Shown piece by piece: positions 42,779 through 52,369 of a DNA stretch of 64,000 nt; the first letter of the stretch is position 1; every line of letters starts with the position of its first letter. Made by a program: the position numbers and the translations under genes. The notes under the pieces are model-generated. The model was not told the DNA's origin. It was given only the letters and a program-made list of their open reading frames with translations, and ran no database searches. Source of the stretch: Rhodoferax sp. (GTDB lineage: Bacteria; Pseudomonadota; Gammaproteobacteria; Burkholderiales; Burkholderiaceae_C); NCBI GenBank assembly GCA_031291305.1, contig JARLJH010000027.1:1-64000 (forward strand). Direction: 5' to 3'.

Positions 42779-43804
42779 ATGAAATCATGGACCGCTCCGT
42801 TATTGGCTGTGCTAATTGCCATGCTGGTCATCGGTTTTTGGTTTAGCAAAGGCCAGCAGCAAGCCGCCAGTCCTTGGCAGACAAGCATCTACCAGACGCA
42901 GCTGCATGGTCGTGCCGCTGTGTCGCCTCTGCCCCCTGTTCCCGAACTGTCTGCGGAAAAAGTTGAACTGGGTAAACGACTATTTTTTGAAAAACGCCTG
43001 TCGCATGACAACAGTCTGGCCTGCGATGGTTGCCATGACTTTGCGCGTGGCGGAGGCGATCACCTGCCCACCGCCATTGGCGTCGGCGGCCAGCGAGGCA
43101 GCGTCAATACTCCGACGGTTTTCAACGCCAGCCTGAATTTCGTGCAATTTTGGGATGGACGTGCGGCCAACCTGGAAGAGCAAGCGGCAGGGCCGGTACA
43201 CAACCCGCTGGAAATGGCTTCAAGCTGGGAAGAGGCTATTCCCAAACTAAGCACGGACAAGGGCTACCGCGAGGCTTTCCAGCATCTCTACCCACAAGGC
43301 ATCACGGGCGAGACCATCGTCGATGCCATTGCCACCTACGAGCAAACACTGCTCACGCCGAATAGCCCTTTTGATCGTTTTCTGCGTGGTGATCAGTCTG
43401 CTCTCGGCGAACGGGCATTGACCGGCTATCGCCTTTTTCTCGAATATGGCTGTGCTAGCTGCCACCAGGGTGTCCTGCTCGGTGGCAACATGTATCAGCG
43501 CTTCGGCGTGATGGGCTCCTATTTCAAGGACCGTCACACGGTCAAGTCGATTCCGGCGGATCTGGGTCGCTTCAATGTTACTGGCCGCGAGGAAGATCGT
43601 TATGTATTCAAGGTGCCCAGTCTACGTAATGTTGCTGTGACTGCTCCTTATTTCCACGACGGCTCCGTCGCTTCGCTTGAAGAAGCCGTTTCCATCATGG
43701 GGCGCTACCAGCTTGGCCGCGAGTTATCAGCGCCTGATGTCTTGGCGATTTCCGCCTTTCTGCGTTCACTCACTGGCGAGTGGGAGGGAAAACCCCTGCA
43801 ATGA
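42779..43804 (+). CDS. Dihaem cytochrome c peroxidase (CcpA/MauG family)
   Basis: A 341-residue periplasmic dihaem enzyme. An N-terminal hydrophobic segment (about 7-22) is a signal or anchor. Two haem c sites are seen: C82-D-G-C-H86 and C225-A-S-C-H229. Family motifs LGKRLFFEKRLSHDNSLAC, NTPTVFNASLNFVQFWDGR and KVPSLRNVAVTAPYFHDGS are present. It should reduce hydrogen peroxide, or oxidise a protein as MauG does. Its stop overlaps the next start by four bases (ATGA), so it is translationally coupled to a c-di-GMP enzyme. Confidence 0.93.
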   Translation: MKSWTAPLLAVLIAMLVIGFWFSKGQQQAASPWQTSIYQTQLHGRAAVSPLPPVPELSAEKVELGKRLFFEKRLSHDNSLACDGCHDFARGGGDHLPTAIGVGGQRGSVNTPTVFNASLNFVQFWDGRAANLEEQAAGPVHNPLEMASSWEEAIPKLSTDKGYREAFQHLYPQGITGETIVDAIATYEQTLLTPNSPFDRFLRGDQSALGERALTGYRLFLEYGCASCHQGVLLGGNMYQRFGVMGSYFKDRHTVKSIPADLGRFNVTGREEDRYVFKVPSLRNVAVTAPYFHDGSVASLEEAVSIMGRYQLGRELSAPDVLAISAFLRSLTGEWEGKPLQ

Positions 43805-46803
43805 AATGGACGAATGCCGCTGACAGGTTGCTGCCCCGCCGCTGGCAGGCGGGCAACGGCGTGGTGTTGGTTTTGTTGCTTGTCGCGCTGACCTGGCTTT
43901 ATCTGCGCGCTGAGAATGTTGCTCCCTCTCAACATTTTGTTTACACGCAACAGCTGCGTGACTTGCGTGAACTTGACGCGAAAATCGACGCAGAACTGCT
44001 TGCCAATCGGTTGGAACTCACGCGCAATTACGATGCCTTGACAGATTACACACAGCGTGCTCTCGCCATCAGCAGCCGCAACAGCCTAGTCATACCGACC
44101 TTCCTTGACGCCGATCAGCGCGCCGCAGCACTGAATGCCGCACAGAGTTTCAGGGTGGTTCTGCAGCGTAAAGCGGACCTGATTGATCGCTTCAAACGTA
44201 ACAACGCGGTGTTGCGTAATTCGCTGGCTTTTTTCCCGGTGGCAGCTGCTGCTTTGCTCGATGGAAACCAATCTCACCTCAAATCCCACCGAGGCCTTGT
44301 GAATCGTTACGCGCGCACTGTGCTGGTTTTTGCGCGCCTGCCCAGTGCAGTCGACCTGATGCAGATCGCTGACGCACGCAAGAAGATGATCGCAGCGTCA
44401 TTTGACGCTGCACAACGTCTGGAAGTCGACAACCTGATGCGTCACGGTGATGTCATCACGCAGCGCCGGTCCGAGCTTGATCAATTGCTGCAGGACATCT
44501 TCAGCCTGCAAAGCAGCGGTCTTCTGGATTCTCTCAGCCGCGACTATGCGATCGGGCATGAGCATGCTCTGGACGATGCCAGCCACTACCGTATGGCCTT
44601 GTATGCACTGGCCCTATTTTTGGTCGCTTACTTGGCCTTGACCTTTTTCGGGCTGGATCGAGCACGGCGCTCACTCGAAGCCGCTCATCGCGAAGTCAGC
44701 GAACGTTACAGCGCACAACTGGCGGCTGAGACGCAGCTTAAGCTTCACGCCACGGCTTTCAACAGTGCAAATGACGGCATTACTCTGACCGATGCAGTGG
44801 GCGTGATTATTGATGTCAACCCGGCGTTCTCGCGCATTACCGGTTTCGAGCGCAGCGAGGCGATTGGCCACAACCCGCGCGTGCTGAAGTCTGGTCGCCA
44901 CGACCCTGAGTTCTATGCTGCGATGTGGCGCAGCCTCAAGGAAACTGGCAATTGGCGGGGTGAAATCTGGAACCGCAACAAGTATGGCGAGGTGTATCCC
45001 GAATTGCTGTCGATCTCGGCGGTGCATGATGAAACCGGCCAACTGACCAACTATGTGGCGGTATTCGCCGACATCAGCCGCCTCAAGGATCAAGAAAAGC
45101 AGTTGACGCAGATGGCCTATTACGATGCGCTGACCGAATTGCCCAATCGGACACTGTTGGCAGACCGTGTGGTGCAAGCCATGGCACAAACGCGCCGTTC
45201 GAAGACAACGATGGCTATCTGCTATCTTGATCTCGACGGCTTCAAGCCGGTGAATGACACTTGGGGTCACGAGACCGGCGACAAGGTACTGATCGAGATT
45301 GCCAACCGCCTCAAGCGCGCGCTACGTAGCGGCGACACGGTCGCGCGGCTGGGAGGTGATGAATTCGTCTTGTTGTTGCTGGGACTGAGCAGCGCTGAGG
45401 AATGCGACGATGCCATGCAACGCATCCTCAATCAGATCAGCCAGCCCCTGGCGTTCCGGTCCGAACCTGTCATCCTTTCGGCCAGCATTGGCGTGACCTT
45501 GTTTCCCAGCGACGATGCCGACCCGGACACACTGATGCGCCATGCGGACCAGGCGATGTACCAGGCAAAGCTGGCCGGCAAGAATCGCCATCACATTTTT
45601 GATGCCGAGCAGGACCGATTCGCCCGCAGTCGGCATGATCGTGTGGAACGCATCCGCCAGGCGCTGGAAGATCGCGAATTCCTGCTTTATTACCAACCCA
45701 AGGTGAATATGCGATTGGGCACGGTGGTTGGTGCCGAAGCCCTGATCCGCTGGAATCATCCCGAGCGCGGCATTGTGGTCCCCGCCGATTTTTTGCCACT
45801 GATCGAAGATGATGACCTGATCAACCTGGTTGGTGACTGGGTGATCGACACCGCGCTCGAGCAGATGCAAATCTGGCGCGCCGCAGGACTGACCCTGCCG
45901 GTGAGCGTCAACGTTGCTGGCAAACAGTTGCAGTCGCCCACGTTTGTCGAAAAGCTCAAAGTCGCTCTGTCGCTCCGTCCAGACGTTGCCCAACAGCTTG
46001 AACTGGAGGTGCTGGAAACCGCCGCGCTTGAGGATGTCGTCAAAACCGCACGGGTCATCGAAGAGTGTCGCGCAATGGGTGTTCAGTTCTCGTTGGATGA
46101 CTTCGGCACCGGCTATTCTTCACTCACTTATCTCAAGCGGCTACCCGCTGAAACGATCAAGATCGATCAAAGCTTCGTGCGTGACATCCTCAGCGATGGC
46201 AACAACCTGGTGATCGTTCAAGGCATCATTGGACTGGCAAATGCTTTCCAGCGTCATGTGATCGCCGAAGGCGTCGAAACGGTCGAGCAGGGGCGACTTC
46301 TGATGCAGCTTGACTGTGACCAAGCGCAGGGCTATGGCATTGCCAAACCGATGCCAGCCGAACACATCGCCAACTGGGTGAAGCACTGGCGCCCCGACCC
46401 ACTCTGGCAGGCCATCAGCCACCTTGGCTGGGAAGACGATGACTACCCCATGCTGATCGCAGAAGTGGAGCATCGCAGCTGGGTGACGCAATTGGTCAAT
46501 GCGATCAAAGATGGCGAACCGGTGTCGCAACGTCATCTCGACGATGCACAGCATTGCCATTTCGGCCTCTGGTACGGCGGCAAGGGGCGGCAGCGTCATG
46601 CCGCAAAGCTCGCCTATGTGAGCATTGATCTGCCGCATGCTCGGGTGCATGACATCGCAGCCAGCATGGACGCACACTGGCGCGAGGGCCACATTGAGGC
46701 GGCACGCGCGCTGATCCCGGAACTTCTGGCCACGCGCGACGCGACGCTCGCTGCCTTGTATGAACTGGAGCTTGCTTGCGGGGTGCCTCGTGCCGATACC
46801 TGA
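43801..46803 (+). CDS. DAHL-PAS-GGDEF-EAL-CZB signalling protein
   Basis: A 1000-residue membrane c-di-GMP enzyme. Order: TM1 (about 20-36), a periplasmic all-helical DAHL-like sensor (about 40-260), TM2 (about 264-282), PAS (about 315-430), GGDEF (RLGGDEFVLLL at about 516-526) with an inhibitory RxxD site five residues before it (RSGD), EAL (AEALIRWNHP at about 645) with the further catalytic motifs LDDFGTGYSSL, IKIDQSFVRD and AEGVETVEQ, and a C-terminal CZB zinc-binding domain (about 890-995) with HLDDAQHCHFGLWYGGKG. Both cyclase and phosphodiesterase look intact. It is coupled to the peroxidase gene by a 4-base overlap. Confidence 0.92.
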   Translation: MKWTNAADRLLPRRWQAGNGVVLVLLLVALTWLYLRAENVAPSQHFVYTQQLRDLRELDAKIDAELLANRLELTRNYDALTDYTQRALAISSRNSLVIPTFLDADQRAAALNAAQSFRVVLQRKADLIDRFKRNNAVLRNSLAFFPVAAAALLDGNQSHLKSHRGLVNRYARTVLVFARLPSAVDLMQIADARKKMIAASFDAAQRLEVDNLMRHGDVITQRRSELDQLLQDIFSLQSSGLLDSLSRDYAIGHEHALDDASHYRMALYALALFLVAYLALTFFGLDRARRSLEAAHREVSERYSAQLAAETQLKLHATAFNSANDGITLTDAVGVIIDVNPAFSRITGFERSEAIGHNPRVLKSGRHDPEFYAAMWRSLKETGNWRGEIWNRNKYGEVYPELLSISAVHDETGQLTNYVAVFADISRLKDQEKQLTQMAYYDALTELPNRTLLADRVVQAMAQTRRSKTTMAICYLDLDGFKPVNDTWGHETGDKVLIEIANRLKRALRSGDTVARLGGDEFVLLLLGLSSAEECDDAMQRILNQISQPLAFRSEPVILSASIGVTLFPSDDADPDTLMRHADQAMYQAKLAGKNRHHIFDAEQDRFARSRHDRVERIRQALEDREFLLYYQPKVNMRLGTVVGAEALIRWNHPERGIVVPADFLPLIEDDDLINLVGDWVIDTALEQMQIWRAAGLTLPVSVNVAGKQLQSPTFVEKLKVALSLRPDVAQQLELEVLETAALEDVVKTARVIEECRAMGVQFSLDDFGTGYSSLTYLKRLPAETIKIDQSFVRDILSDGNNLVIVQGIIGLANAFQRHVIAEGVETVEQGRLLMQLDCDQAQGYGIAKPMPAEHIANWVKHWRPDPLWQAISHLGWEDDDYPMLIAEVEHRSWVTQLVNAIKDGEPVSQRHLDDAQHCHFGLWYGGKGRQRHAAKLAYVSIDLPHARVHDIAASMDAHWREGHIEAARALIPELLATRDATLAALYELELACGVPRADT

Positions 46804-46850
46804 CAGAGGAGTCGACGCTACGCCAGGTAGTAGACGACGATATGCAGGTG

Positions 46851-46911
46851 ATTTTGGCCTGTAGCCCTTGTAGAATAAGGGCTATAAGCTCTATAAACTG
46901 TAGCTTATAGA
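46851..46911. repeat. Dispersed element, copy 14, with extra palindrome
   Basis: Plus-strand reading: TTTTGGCCTGTAGCCCTTGT, AGAATAAGGGCTA, then TATAAGCTCTATAAAC and AGCTTATAGAGC. Two nested hairpins (TAGCCCTT/AAGGGCTA and TATAAGCT/AGCTTATA) sit between the signalling gene and the purM end, where they could act as a terminator. Confidence 0.85.
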
Positions 46912-46944
46912 GCCCGCATGCACGCAGCCAATGCGTGATCAGCC

Positions 46945-47991
46945 TTAGCCAACCACCACTGCCGCGCCGTCGCCGATTGGTGCAATTTCGCCAATCTCAT
47001 ACACCGTCTCCCCCGCAGCGCGCAGGGTCGCGGCGCAGGCGGCAGCGTTGGCGGCGTCAATAACCACCACCATGCCGATGCCATTGTTGAAGGTGCGGTT
47101 CATCTCGATGTCATCAATGCCTGCGGTGGCTTGCAACCAGGCAAACAGCTCGGTTTGTGGCCAGCTGCCTTTTTTCAGGTGGGCTGCCATGCCTTCGGGC
47201 AGCACGCGGGGAATGTTCTCCAGCAGGCCGCCGCCGGTGATGTGGGCCAAGGCCTTGATCGGATAGGCGGCGAGCGCGGCCAATACATTTTTGACGTACA
47301 GGCGGGTCGGTTCCATCAACGCCTGTTTGAAGGGTTTGCCATCCAGTGTGGCCGGGGCTGAACTACCGGCGCGCTCGATGCACTTGCGCACCAGACTGAA
47401 GCCGTTGGAGTGAACGCCGCTGCTGGCCAGGCCCAGCACCACGTCGCCTGGTTTCACATCGGCACCGGTCAGAATCTTCGATTTTTCGACGGCACCGACG
47501 GCAAAACCAGCCAGATCGTATTCACCGGCGGGGTACATGCCGGGCATTTCAGCGGTTTCACCGCCAATCAGGGCGCAGCCAGACAGTTCACAGCCTTTGG
47601 CAATGCCGCCGACGACAGCGGCAGCGGTGTCCACGTCGAGCTTGCCGCAGGCAAAGTAGTCCAGGAAGAACAGGGGTTCGGCGCCTTGCACCAGCACGTC
47701 GTTGACGCTCATGGCCACCAAGTCGATGCCCACGGTGTCGTGCATGTTCCATTCAAACGCCAGTTTGAGCTTGGTGCCAACGCCGTCGGTGCCACTCACC
47801 AGCACCGGCTCTTTATAGCGCTTGGGCACTTCAAACAGCGCGCCAAAGCCGCCAATGCCGGCCAGCACGCCTTCACGCATGGTTTTCTTGGCGAGAGGTT
47901 TGATGCGCTCCACCAGCGCGTCGCCAGCGTCAATATCAACGCCAGCGTCTTTGTAGGATAGGGCTGTGGTGGGGGTATTGGGAGTGGTCAT
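46945..47991 (-). CDS. purM: Phosphoribosylformylglycinamidine cyclo-ligase
   Basis: A 348-residue PurM that closes the imidazole ring in purine synthesis (FGAM to AIR, ATP used). Seen: [67 protein letters not shown] and [17 protein letters not shown]. The ATG at 47991 (MTTPNTPTT) is chosen over 48033. It is divergent from the AI-2E transporter gene. Confidence 0.97.
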   Translation of the reverse strand: MTTPNTPTTALSYKDAGVDIDAGDALVERIKPLAKKTMREGVLAGIGGFGALFEVPKRYKEPVLVSGTDGVGTKLKLAFEWNMHDTVGIDLVAMSVNDVLVQGAEPLFFLDYFACGKLDVDTAAAVVGGIAKGCELSGCALIGGETAEMPGMYPAGEYDLAGFAVGAVEKSKILTGADVKPGDVVLGLASSGVHSNGFSLVRKCIERAGSSAPATLDGKPFKQALMEPTRLYVKNVLAALAAYPIKALAHITGGGLLENIPRVLPEGMAAHLKKGSWPQTELFAWLQATAGIDDIEMNRTFNNGIGMVVVIDAANAAACAATLRAAGETVYEIGEIAPIGDGAAVVVG

Positions 47992-48123
47992 GGGTGGGTT
48001 CAATCTGAGCAAAAGCGGGGTGGATCGGGTCACTCTGGCGGTCTTTCAGCCGTTCACAGCAAGCCCGATAGAATTTGCCCAGATTTTAAGGGTACGGCCC
48101 CCCGCCGCTTCAACGCCATCTTG

Positions 48124-49209
48124 ATGCAATTCACTTCCACTCAAAAAAGGGCTTTGGCCTGGTTTGCCCTGTTGCTTGGCATGCTGCTGGCAATGTGGTT
48201 ATTGGCGCCGGTGTTGACCCCGTTTGTGGTTGCCGCCATTCTGGCTTACGCGCTCACACCAGTGGTGGACTGGCTTGATGATCTGGGCCGTGGTCGCGTT
48301 CCGCGTTTGCTGGCGGTGGTGCTGGTGGAGGTGCTTTTCCTGCTGCTGATGATGGCGCTGATGTTGCTGGTGGTTCCGATTCTGGCCAAACAATTGCCGC
48401 TGTTACGCGATCAGGTGCCACCCTTGATGGATCGGTTCAACGGGTTTTTGCAACCGCTGTTGACGCAGTTTGGCTTGCATGTGACGCTGGATGTGGCTGG
48501 GCTCAAAACGTTCGCCATGGATCACCTCAACGCCAATTTTCAGGACAGTCTGGGCCGCTTGTTGGAGTCTGCCAAGCTGGGCGGCAGCGTGGCACTGTCT
48601 GTGGTGGGTAACGCGGTGCTGATTCCGGTGGTGCTGTTTTATTTGCTGATGGAGTGGCGACGTTTCATGACCCTGCTGGTGAACCTGGTGCCGCCGCGTC
48701 TGCGCGGCGTGGTGGATGGATTTACGCAGGAGGCTGATGGCGTGCTGGGCCAGTATCTGCGTGGTCAGTTGCTGGTCATGGGTGTGCTTGCGGTGTATTA
48801 CAGCGTTGGCCTGATGCTTTTTGGGCTTGATCTGGCGCTGCCGATTGGCGTGTTCACCGGTTTGGCAGTGGCCATTCCTTACGTCGGCTTTGGGCTGGGG
48901 CTGGTGATGGCGCTGCTGGCGGGGTTTCTGGAATTTTCAACTCAGACCGGTCATGTCAGCGCGCTGGTGATGGTGGCCGTGGTGTATGGGTTGGGCCAGT
49001 TGATCGAGGGCTTTGTGCTCACGCCGCGCCTGGTGGGAGAACGCATTGGCCTGCACCCGCTGGCGGTGATTTTTGCGTTGCTGGCTTTTGGGCATCTGCT
49101 GGGCTTTGTGGGGGTGCTGATTGCCCTGCCTTTGAGCGCAGTGTTGCTGGTGGCGGGGCGTCGCCTGCGCAGCGCTTATCTGGGCAGTGCGCTGTATCAG
49201 GAATCATGA
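48124..49209 (+). CDS. AI-2E family transporter (PerM-like)
   Basis: A 361-residue polytopic protein of the AI-2E/PerM family with about eight hydrophobic segments. Seen: LAPVLTPFVVAAILAYALTP near the N-terminus, VVGNAVLIPVVLFYLLMEW in the middle, and GFVLTPRLVGERIGLHPLAV near the end. Members export signals or ions, the cargo here is not known. I use the ATG at 48124. Its end overlaps hda by four bases, an arrangement I recall from other Burkholderiales. Confidence 0.9.
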   Translation: MQFTSTQKRALAWFALLLGMLLAMWLLAPVLTPFVVAAILAYALTPVVDWLDDLGRGRVPRLLAVVLVEVLFLLLMMALMLLVVPILAKQLPLLRDQVPPLMDRFNGFLQPLLTQFGLHVTLDVAGLKTFAMDHLNANFQDSLGRLLESAKLGGSVALSVVGNAVLIPVVLFYLLMEWRRFMTLLVNLVPPRLRGVVDGFTQEADGVLGQYLRGQLLVMGVLAVYYSVGLMLFGLDLALPIGVFTGLAVAIPYVGFGLGLVMALLAGFLEFSTQTGHVSALVMVAVVYGLGQLIEGFVLTPRLVGERIGLHPLAVIFALLAFGHLLGFVGVLIALPLSAVLLVAGRRLRSAYLGSALYQES

Positions 49210-49895
49210 TGAAGCAGTTGGTGCTGGACATGGGCTTGGACAAAGGGCCGAGTCTGGATAACTTTTTTGTTGGACCGAACGAGGCGGCACTCAGCCACCT
49301 CCAACTTTGGCTGGGCCAGCCAAACGCCAAAGTGCGGCGTTCGCCCGTGCCGACCTATCTCTGGGGCGGTAGTGGCTGCGGCAAGACGCATTTGCTCAAG
49401 TCGTTGCGCAGCGCCCTGCAAGCGCAGGGGCAACAGGTCGGCTGGTTGGATGCTACGGTTGCTGTAGCTGGTGAGTTCGATGAAAACTGGGCCGCCGTGC
49501 TGTTGGATGATGTGCATGCGTTCGATGTGGGTCAGCAGCAGGCGGCCTTTAACTGGTTCATCAACGCACAGACGCATCAAATCGCCGTGCTGGCCGCAGG
49601 CAGCTTGCCGCCAGCGGATTTGAAACTGCGCGATGACCTGCGCACCCGCCTGGGTTGGGGCCATGTGTTCGCCCTGCAGCCCTTGGACGAAGCCCAGCGC
49701 CGCGAGGTGCTGCGGGCCAGCGCGCTGACGCGCGGCATTGCTCTGAGCGACGAAGTGATGGACTTCATGCTGACGCGTTTCAGTCGTGATCTGGGCAGCC
49801 TGATGGAGCTGTTGGACCTGATGGACGGCTATGCCCTGCAAACCCAGCGCGCGATCACCATCCCCTTGCTTAAGACCATGATGGACAACGCGTGA
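49206..49895 (+). CDS. hda: DnaA regulatory inactivator Hda
   Basis: A 229-residue DnaA-like AAA protein without the DnaA DNA-binding domain. Seen: the N-terminal clamp-binding-like QLVLDMG, Walker A GGSGCGKTHLLKSL (about 57-70), Walker B VLLDDVHAF and sensor II region (LTRFSRDLGSLMELLDLMD). It promotes ATP hydrolysis by DnaA with the sliding clamp, preventing over-initiation. It overlaps the transporter gene by four bases. Confidence 0.93.
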   Translation: MMKQLVLDMGLDKGPSLDNFFVGPNEAALSHLQLWLGQPNAKVRRSPVPTYLWGGSGCGKTHLLKSLRSALQAQGQQVGWLDATVAVAGEFDENWAAVLLDDVHAFDVGQQQAAFNWFINAQTHQIAVLAAGSLPPADLKLRDDLRTRLGWGHVFALQPLDEAQRREVLRASALTRGIALSDEVMDFMLTRFSRDLGSLMELLDLMDGYALQTQRAITIPLLKTMMDNA

Positions 49896-49928
49896 TGCTG
49901 CGCCGAGCATGATTGACAATAGACAGCT

Positions 49929-50600
49929 ATGAACTTGACCCTGTTTGACCTGGACCACACCCTGATTCCCACCGATTCGGACTACGAATGGGGCGTGTTT
50001 ACTACCGGGCTGGGTTGGAACGACGCGGCAGACTTTGCCAGCCGCAATGACGCATTTTTTGCCCAGTACAAGGCGGGTACGCTTGATATTCACGAGTACG
50101 TGCGATTTGCCACCCGCGCCATCCGGCAGCAAGGCGCTTCAAAATCGGAAGCTGCTCACCTAGATTTTATGCGGGCTGTAGTGCAAAAAGTCATACAGCC
50201 GCAGGCGCTGGATCTGGTGCGCGCGCACCAGGCGGCGGGCGATGCGGTGCTCATCGTTACGGCCACCAATGAATTTGTCACTCGCCCTATTGCGGCGGCG
50301 TTTGGCGTGTCCGACTTGATTGCCATCAATCTGCAGCGCGACCCCGCCACGAGCTGGTTTACCGGTGAAATAGAAGGCACGCCGTCGTTTCGTGAGGGCA
50401 AGGTCGCTCGCGTGCAGGAGTGGCTGGCCAGCCGCCAACAGGGTTGGGAAGATGTCGAAAGCACGTTTTATTCCGACTCAATCAATGACCTGCCGCTACT
50501 GGAGCATGTGACCCACCCCGTCGCCACCAACCCGGATGATCGCCTGCGTGCGATTGCGCTGGAACGTGGCTGGCGCATACTTGAGCTTTTTACCAACTGA
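49929..50600 (+). CDS. HAD-IB family phosphatase (SerB-like)
   Basis: A 223-residue HAD hydrolase of subclass IB. Seen: motif I LFDLDHTLIPTDSDYEW (nucleophile Asp about 6 and Asp8), motif II VTATNEFVT, and motif III FYSDSINDLPLL. Similar genes after hda are usually annotated as phosphoserine- or histidinol-phosphate-type phosphatases; substrate is open. Residues about 74-88 (EAAHLDFMRAVVQK) coincide with a dispersed element in frame. Confidence 0.88.
   Translation: MNLTLFDLDHTLIPTDSDYEWGVFTTGLGWNDAADFASRNDAFFAQYKAGTLDIHEYVRFATRAIRQQGASKSEAAHLDFMRAVVQKVIQPQALDLVRAHQAAGDAVLIVTATNEFVTRPIAAAFGVSDLIAINLQRDPATSWFTGEIEGTPSFREGKVARVQEWLASRQQGWEDVESTFYSDSINDLPLLEHVTHPVATNPDDRLRAIALERGWRILELFTN
50148..50192. 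repeat. Dispersed element, copy 15, in frame inside the HAD gene
   Basis: Minus-strand reading: CACTACAGCCCGCATAAAAT, CTAGGTGAGCAGCTTC. Diverged but follows the spacing of copy 3 (TCTAGCCCTTAT, GTGAGTAGCTATT). Less certain because it is fully coding. Confidence 0.55.
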
Positions 50601-50615
50601 AGCGGCGCATAAGTC

Positions 50616-50683
50616 TGTCATTGCGGACCCGATCCGCAATCCATGCCCCCACGCATGGATGCCGGATCGGGTTCGATATGACA
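50616..50683. repeat. REP-like palindromic repeat
   Basis: TGTCATTGCGGACCCGATCC, GCAATCCATGC on the left pairs with GCATGGATGCCGGATCGGGT, TCGATATGACA on the right around CCCCCAC. This is the widespread type of intergenic palindrome with a TGTCATTGCGGA/ATGACA frame. It lies between the HAD gene and pcnB. Confidence 0.85.
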
Positions 50684-50731
50684 AACCTGTTCTTTCCATC
50701 GAAAGCGCTTTGACAAACACAACGAACAACA

Positions 50732-52369
50732 ATGATCAAACGATTCATCGACAAACTTCTGGGCAAATCAGGCCCTGCCGCCGCGAAGAACCCCTTTGGC
50801 AAGCGCTTGGAGCTTGGTCCGGAGGTCCATGGCATCAACCCGCAACTGGTGGACGAACGCGCCAACAACGTGGTGCGCACCCTGAAAAATGCGGGATTTG
50901 AAGCCTACATCGTTGGCGGCGCCGTGCGTGACCTGATGCTGGGGCTGGCTCCCAAGGACTTTGATGTGGCCACCAATGCCACGCCCGAGCAAGTGAAAAA
51001 CCTGTTTCGTCGCGCCTTCATCATCGGGCGGCGTTTTCGCATCGTGCATGTGGTGTACGGGCGCGGGCGTGAGCATGAGGTGATCGAGGTTTCCACCTTT
51101 CGCGCCTATCTGGACAACGCTGCCGCCGAGCAGGTGGCGGGCAACGAGAAAACCAGCAAGAGCGATCTGGCAGGCATGAAGCACGCCGTGGACAGCACCG
51201 GCCGCGTGCTGCGCGACAACGTCTGGGGCCCACAGGATGAAGACGCGGCGCGGCGCGACTTCACCATCAACGCGATGTATTACGACCCTGAAACGCAGAT
51301 CGTGGTTGATTACCACAACGGCATGAAAGATGCCAAGGCGCGCGTGATCCGCATGATTGGTGACGCCGCCACGCGCTACCGCGAAGACCCGGTGCGCATC
51401 ATCCGCGCCGTGCGTTTTGGCGCCAAGCTGCATGGCCTGGGGTTCAAGCTGGAGCCCAAGACCGTCGCGCCGCTGGTCAACAGCCAGAAGCTGCTGGCTG
51501 AGGTGCCACAAAGCCGTCTGTTTGACGAAATGCTCAAGCTGCTGCAAACCGGCCACGCACTGGCGTCCATCGACAAGCTTAAAGAGCTTGGCATGGCGCG
51601 CGGCATTTACCCACTACTTGATGTGGTGGTTGAGCGTGCTGACCAGCCGTTTGTCAAGGCCGCGCTGCTGGATACGGACCGCCGCATCGGTGAAGGCAAG
51701 CCGGTGGCGCCGAGTTTTCTACTGGCGTGTGTGTTGTGGGCCGATGTCCGCGACGGTTGGGCCAAGCGTTTGATGGAGCGCCAGCACTCGAATCCGGCGC
51801 TGATGGATGCCATGGACGACGTGTTCAACGCACGCATTGGCGATGTCTCCGGGCGCGGCAAGCTCGCCGGCGACATGCGTGACATCTGGACCATGCAGCC
51901 ACGTTTTGAGAAACGTGTGGGCAGCGCTCCCTTTGGCTTGGTGGAGCAGCCGCGCTTTCGGGCGGCGTTTGACTTCATGCGGCTGCGTGCTGAAAACGGT
52001 GAAGTTGACGAAGTACTGTCTGACTGGTGGCAGGAGTTCAGCGTGGCCGATGACAACCTGCGCAACGACATGGTCGATGCGGTCAGGCTGGAGCAGCAGC
52101 AGCGCCCCAAGCTGGCCCGGGCGCCGCGGGTGCACAAGATGCCGGTGCGCGGTGCCGAAGTTCAGTCGGATGCCGTTGGCGGCACTCCGCCTGCGCACGC
52201 TGACCTAGCAAGTCGCGGTGAGCGGGGCGGGGCAAATCCCCCCCAAGTCGATTCAGGCGACGGTACAGATGCACCCAAAAAGCGCCGCCGCAGGCGTCGC
52301 AGCCCCAATCGCGACGGCGGACAGCAGGGCGGTAGCACCGGCGCACCTGCGCAAGACCCGCAGGCATGA
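50732..52369 (+). CDS. pcnB: Poly(A) polymerase I
   Basis: A 545-residue polynucleotide adenylyltransferase that adds 3' poly(A) tails marking RNA for decay. Seen: YIVGGAVRDLMLGLAPKDFD (about 62-81, GG motif with catalytic Asp pair), FRIVHVVYGRGREHEVIEVS, RRDFTINAMYYDP, and REDPVRIIRAVRFGAKL for the RNA-binding half. The tail beyond residue 480 is low-complexity and ends in a very basic KKRRRRRRSPNRDGG, likely an RNA contact. It overlaps folK by four bases, the usual order in this group. Confidence 0.95.
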   Translation: MIKRFIDKLLGKSGPAAAKNPFGKRLELGPEVHGINPQLVDERANNVVRTLKNAGFEAYIVGGAVRDLMLGLAPKDFDVATNATPEQVKNLFRRAFIIGRRFRIVHVVYGRGREHEVIEVSTFRAYLDNAAAEQVAGNEKTSKSDLAGMKHAVDSTGRVLRDNVWGPQDEDAARRDFTINAMYYDPETQIVVDYHNGMKDAKARVIRMIGDAATRYREDPVRIIRAVRFGAKLHGLGFKLEPKTVAPLVNSQKLLAEVPQSRLFDEMLKLLQTGHALASIDKLKELGMARGIYPLLDVVVERADQPFVKAALLDTDRRIGEGKPVAPSFLLACVLWADVRDGWAKRLMERQHSNPALMDAMDDVFNARIGDVSGRGKLAGDMRDIWTMQPRFEKRVGSAPFGLVEQPRFRAAFDFMRLRAENGEVDEVLSDWWQEFSVADDNLRNDMVDAVRLEQQQRPKLARAPRVHKMPVRGAEVQSDAVGGTPPAHADLASRGERGGANPPQVDSGDGTDAPKKRRRRRRSPNRDGGQQGGSTGAPAQDPQA

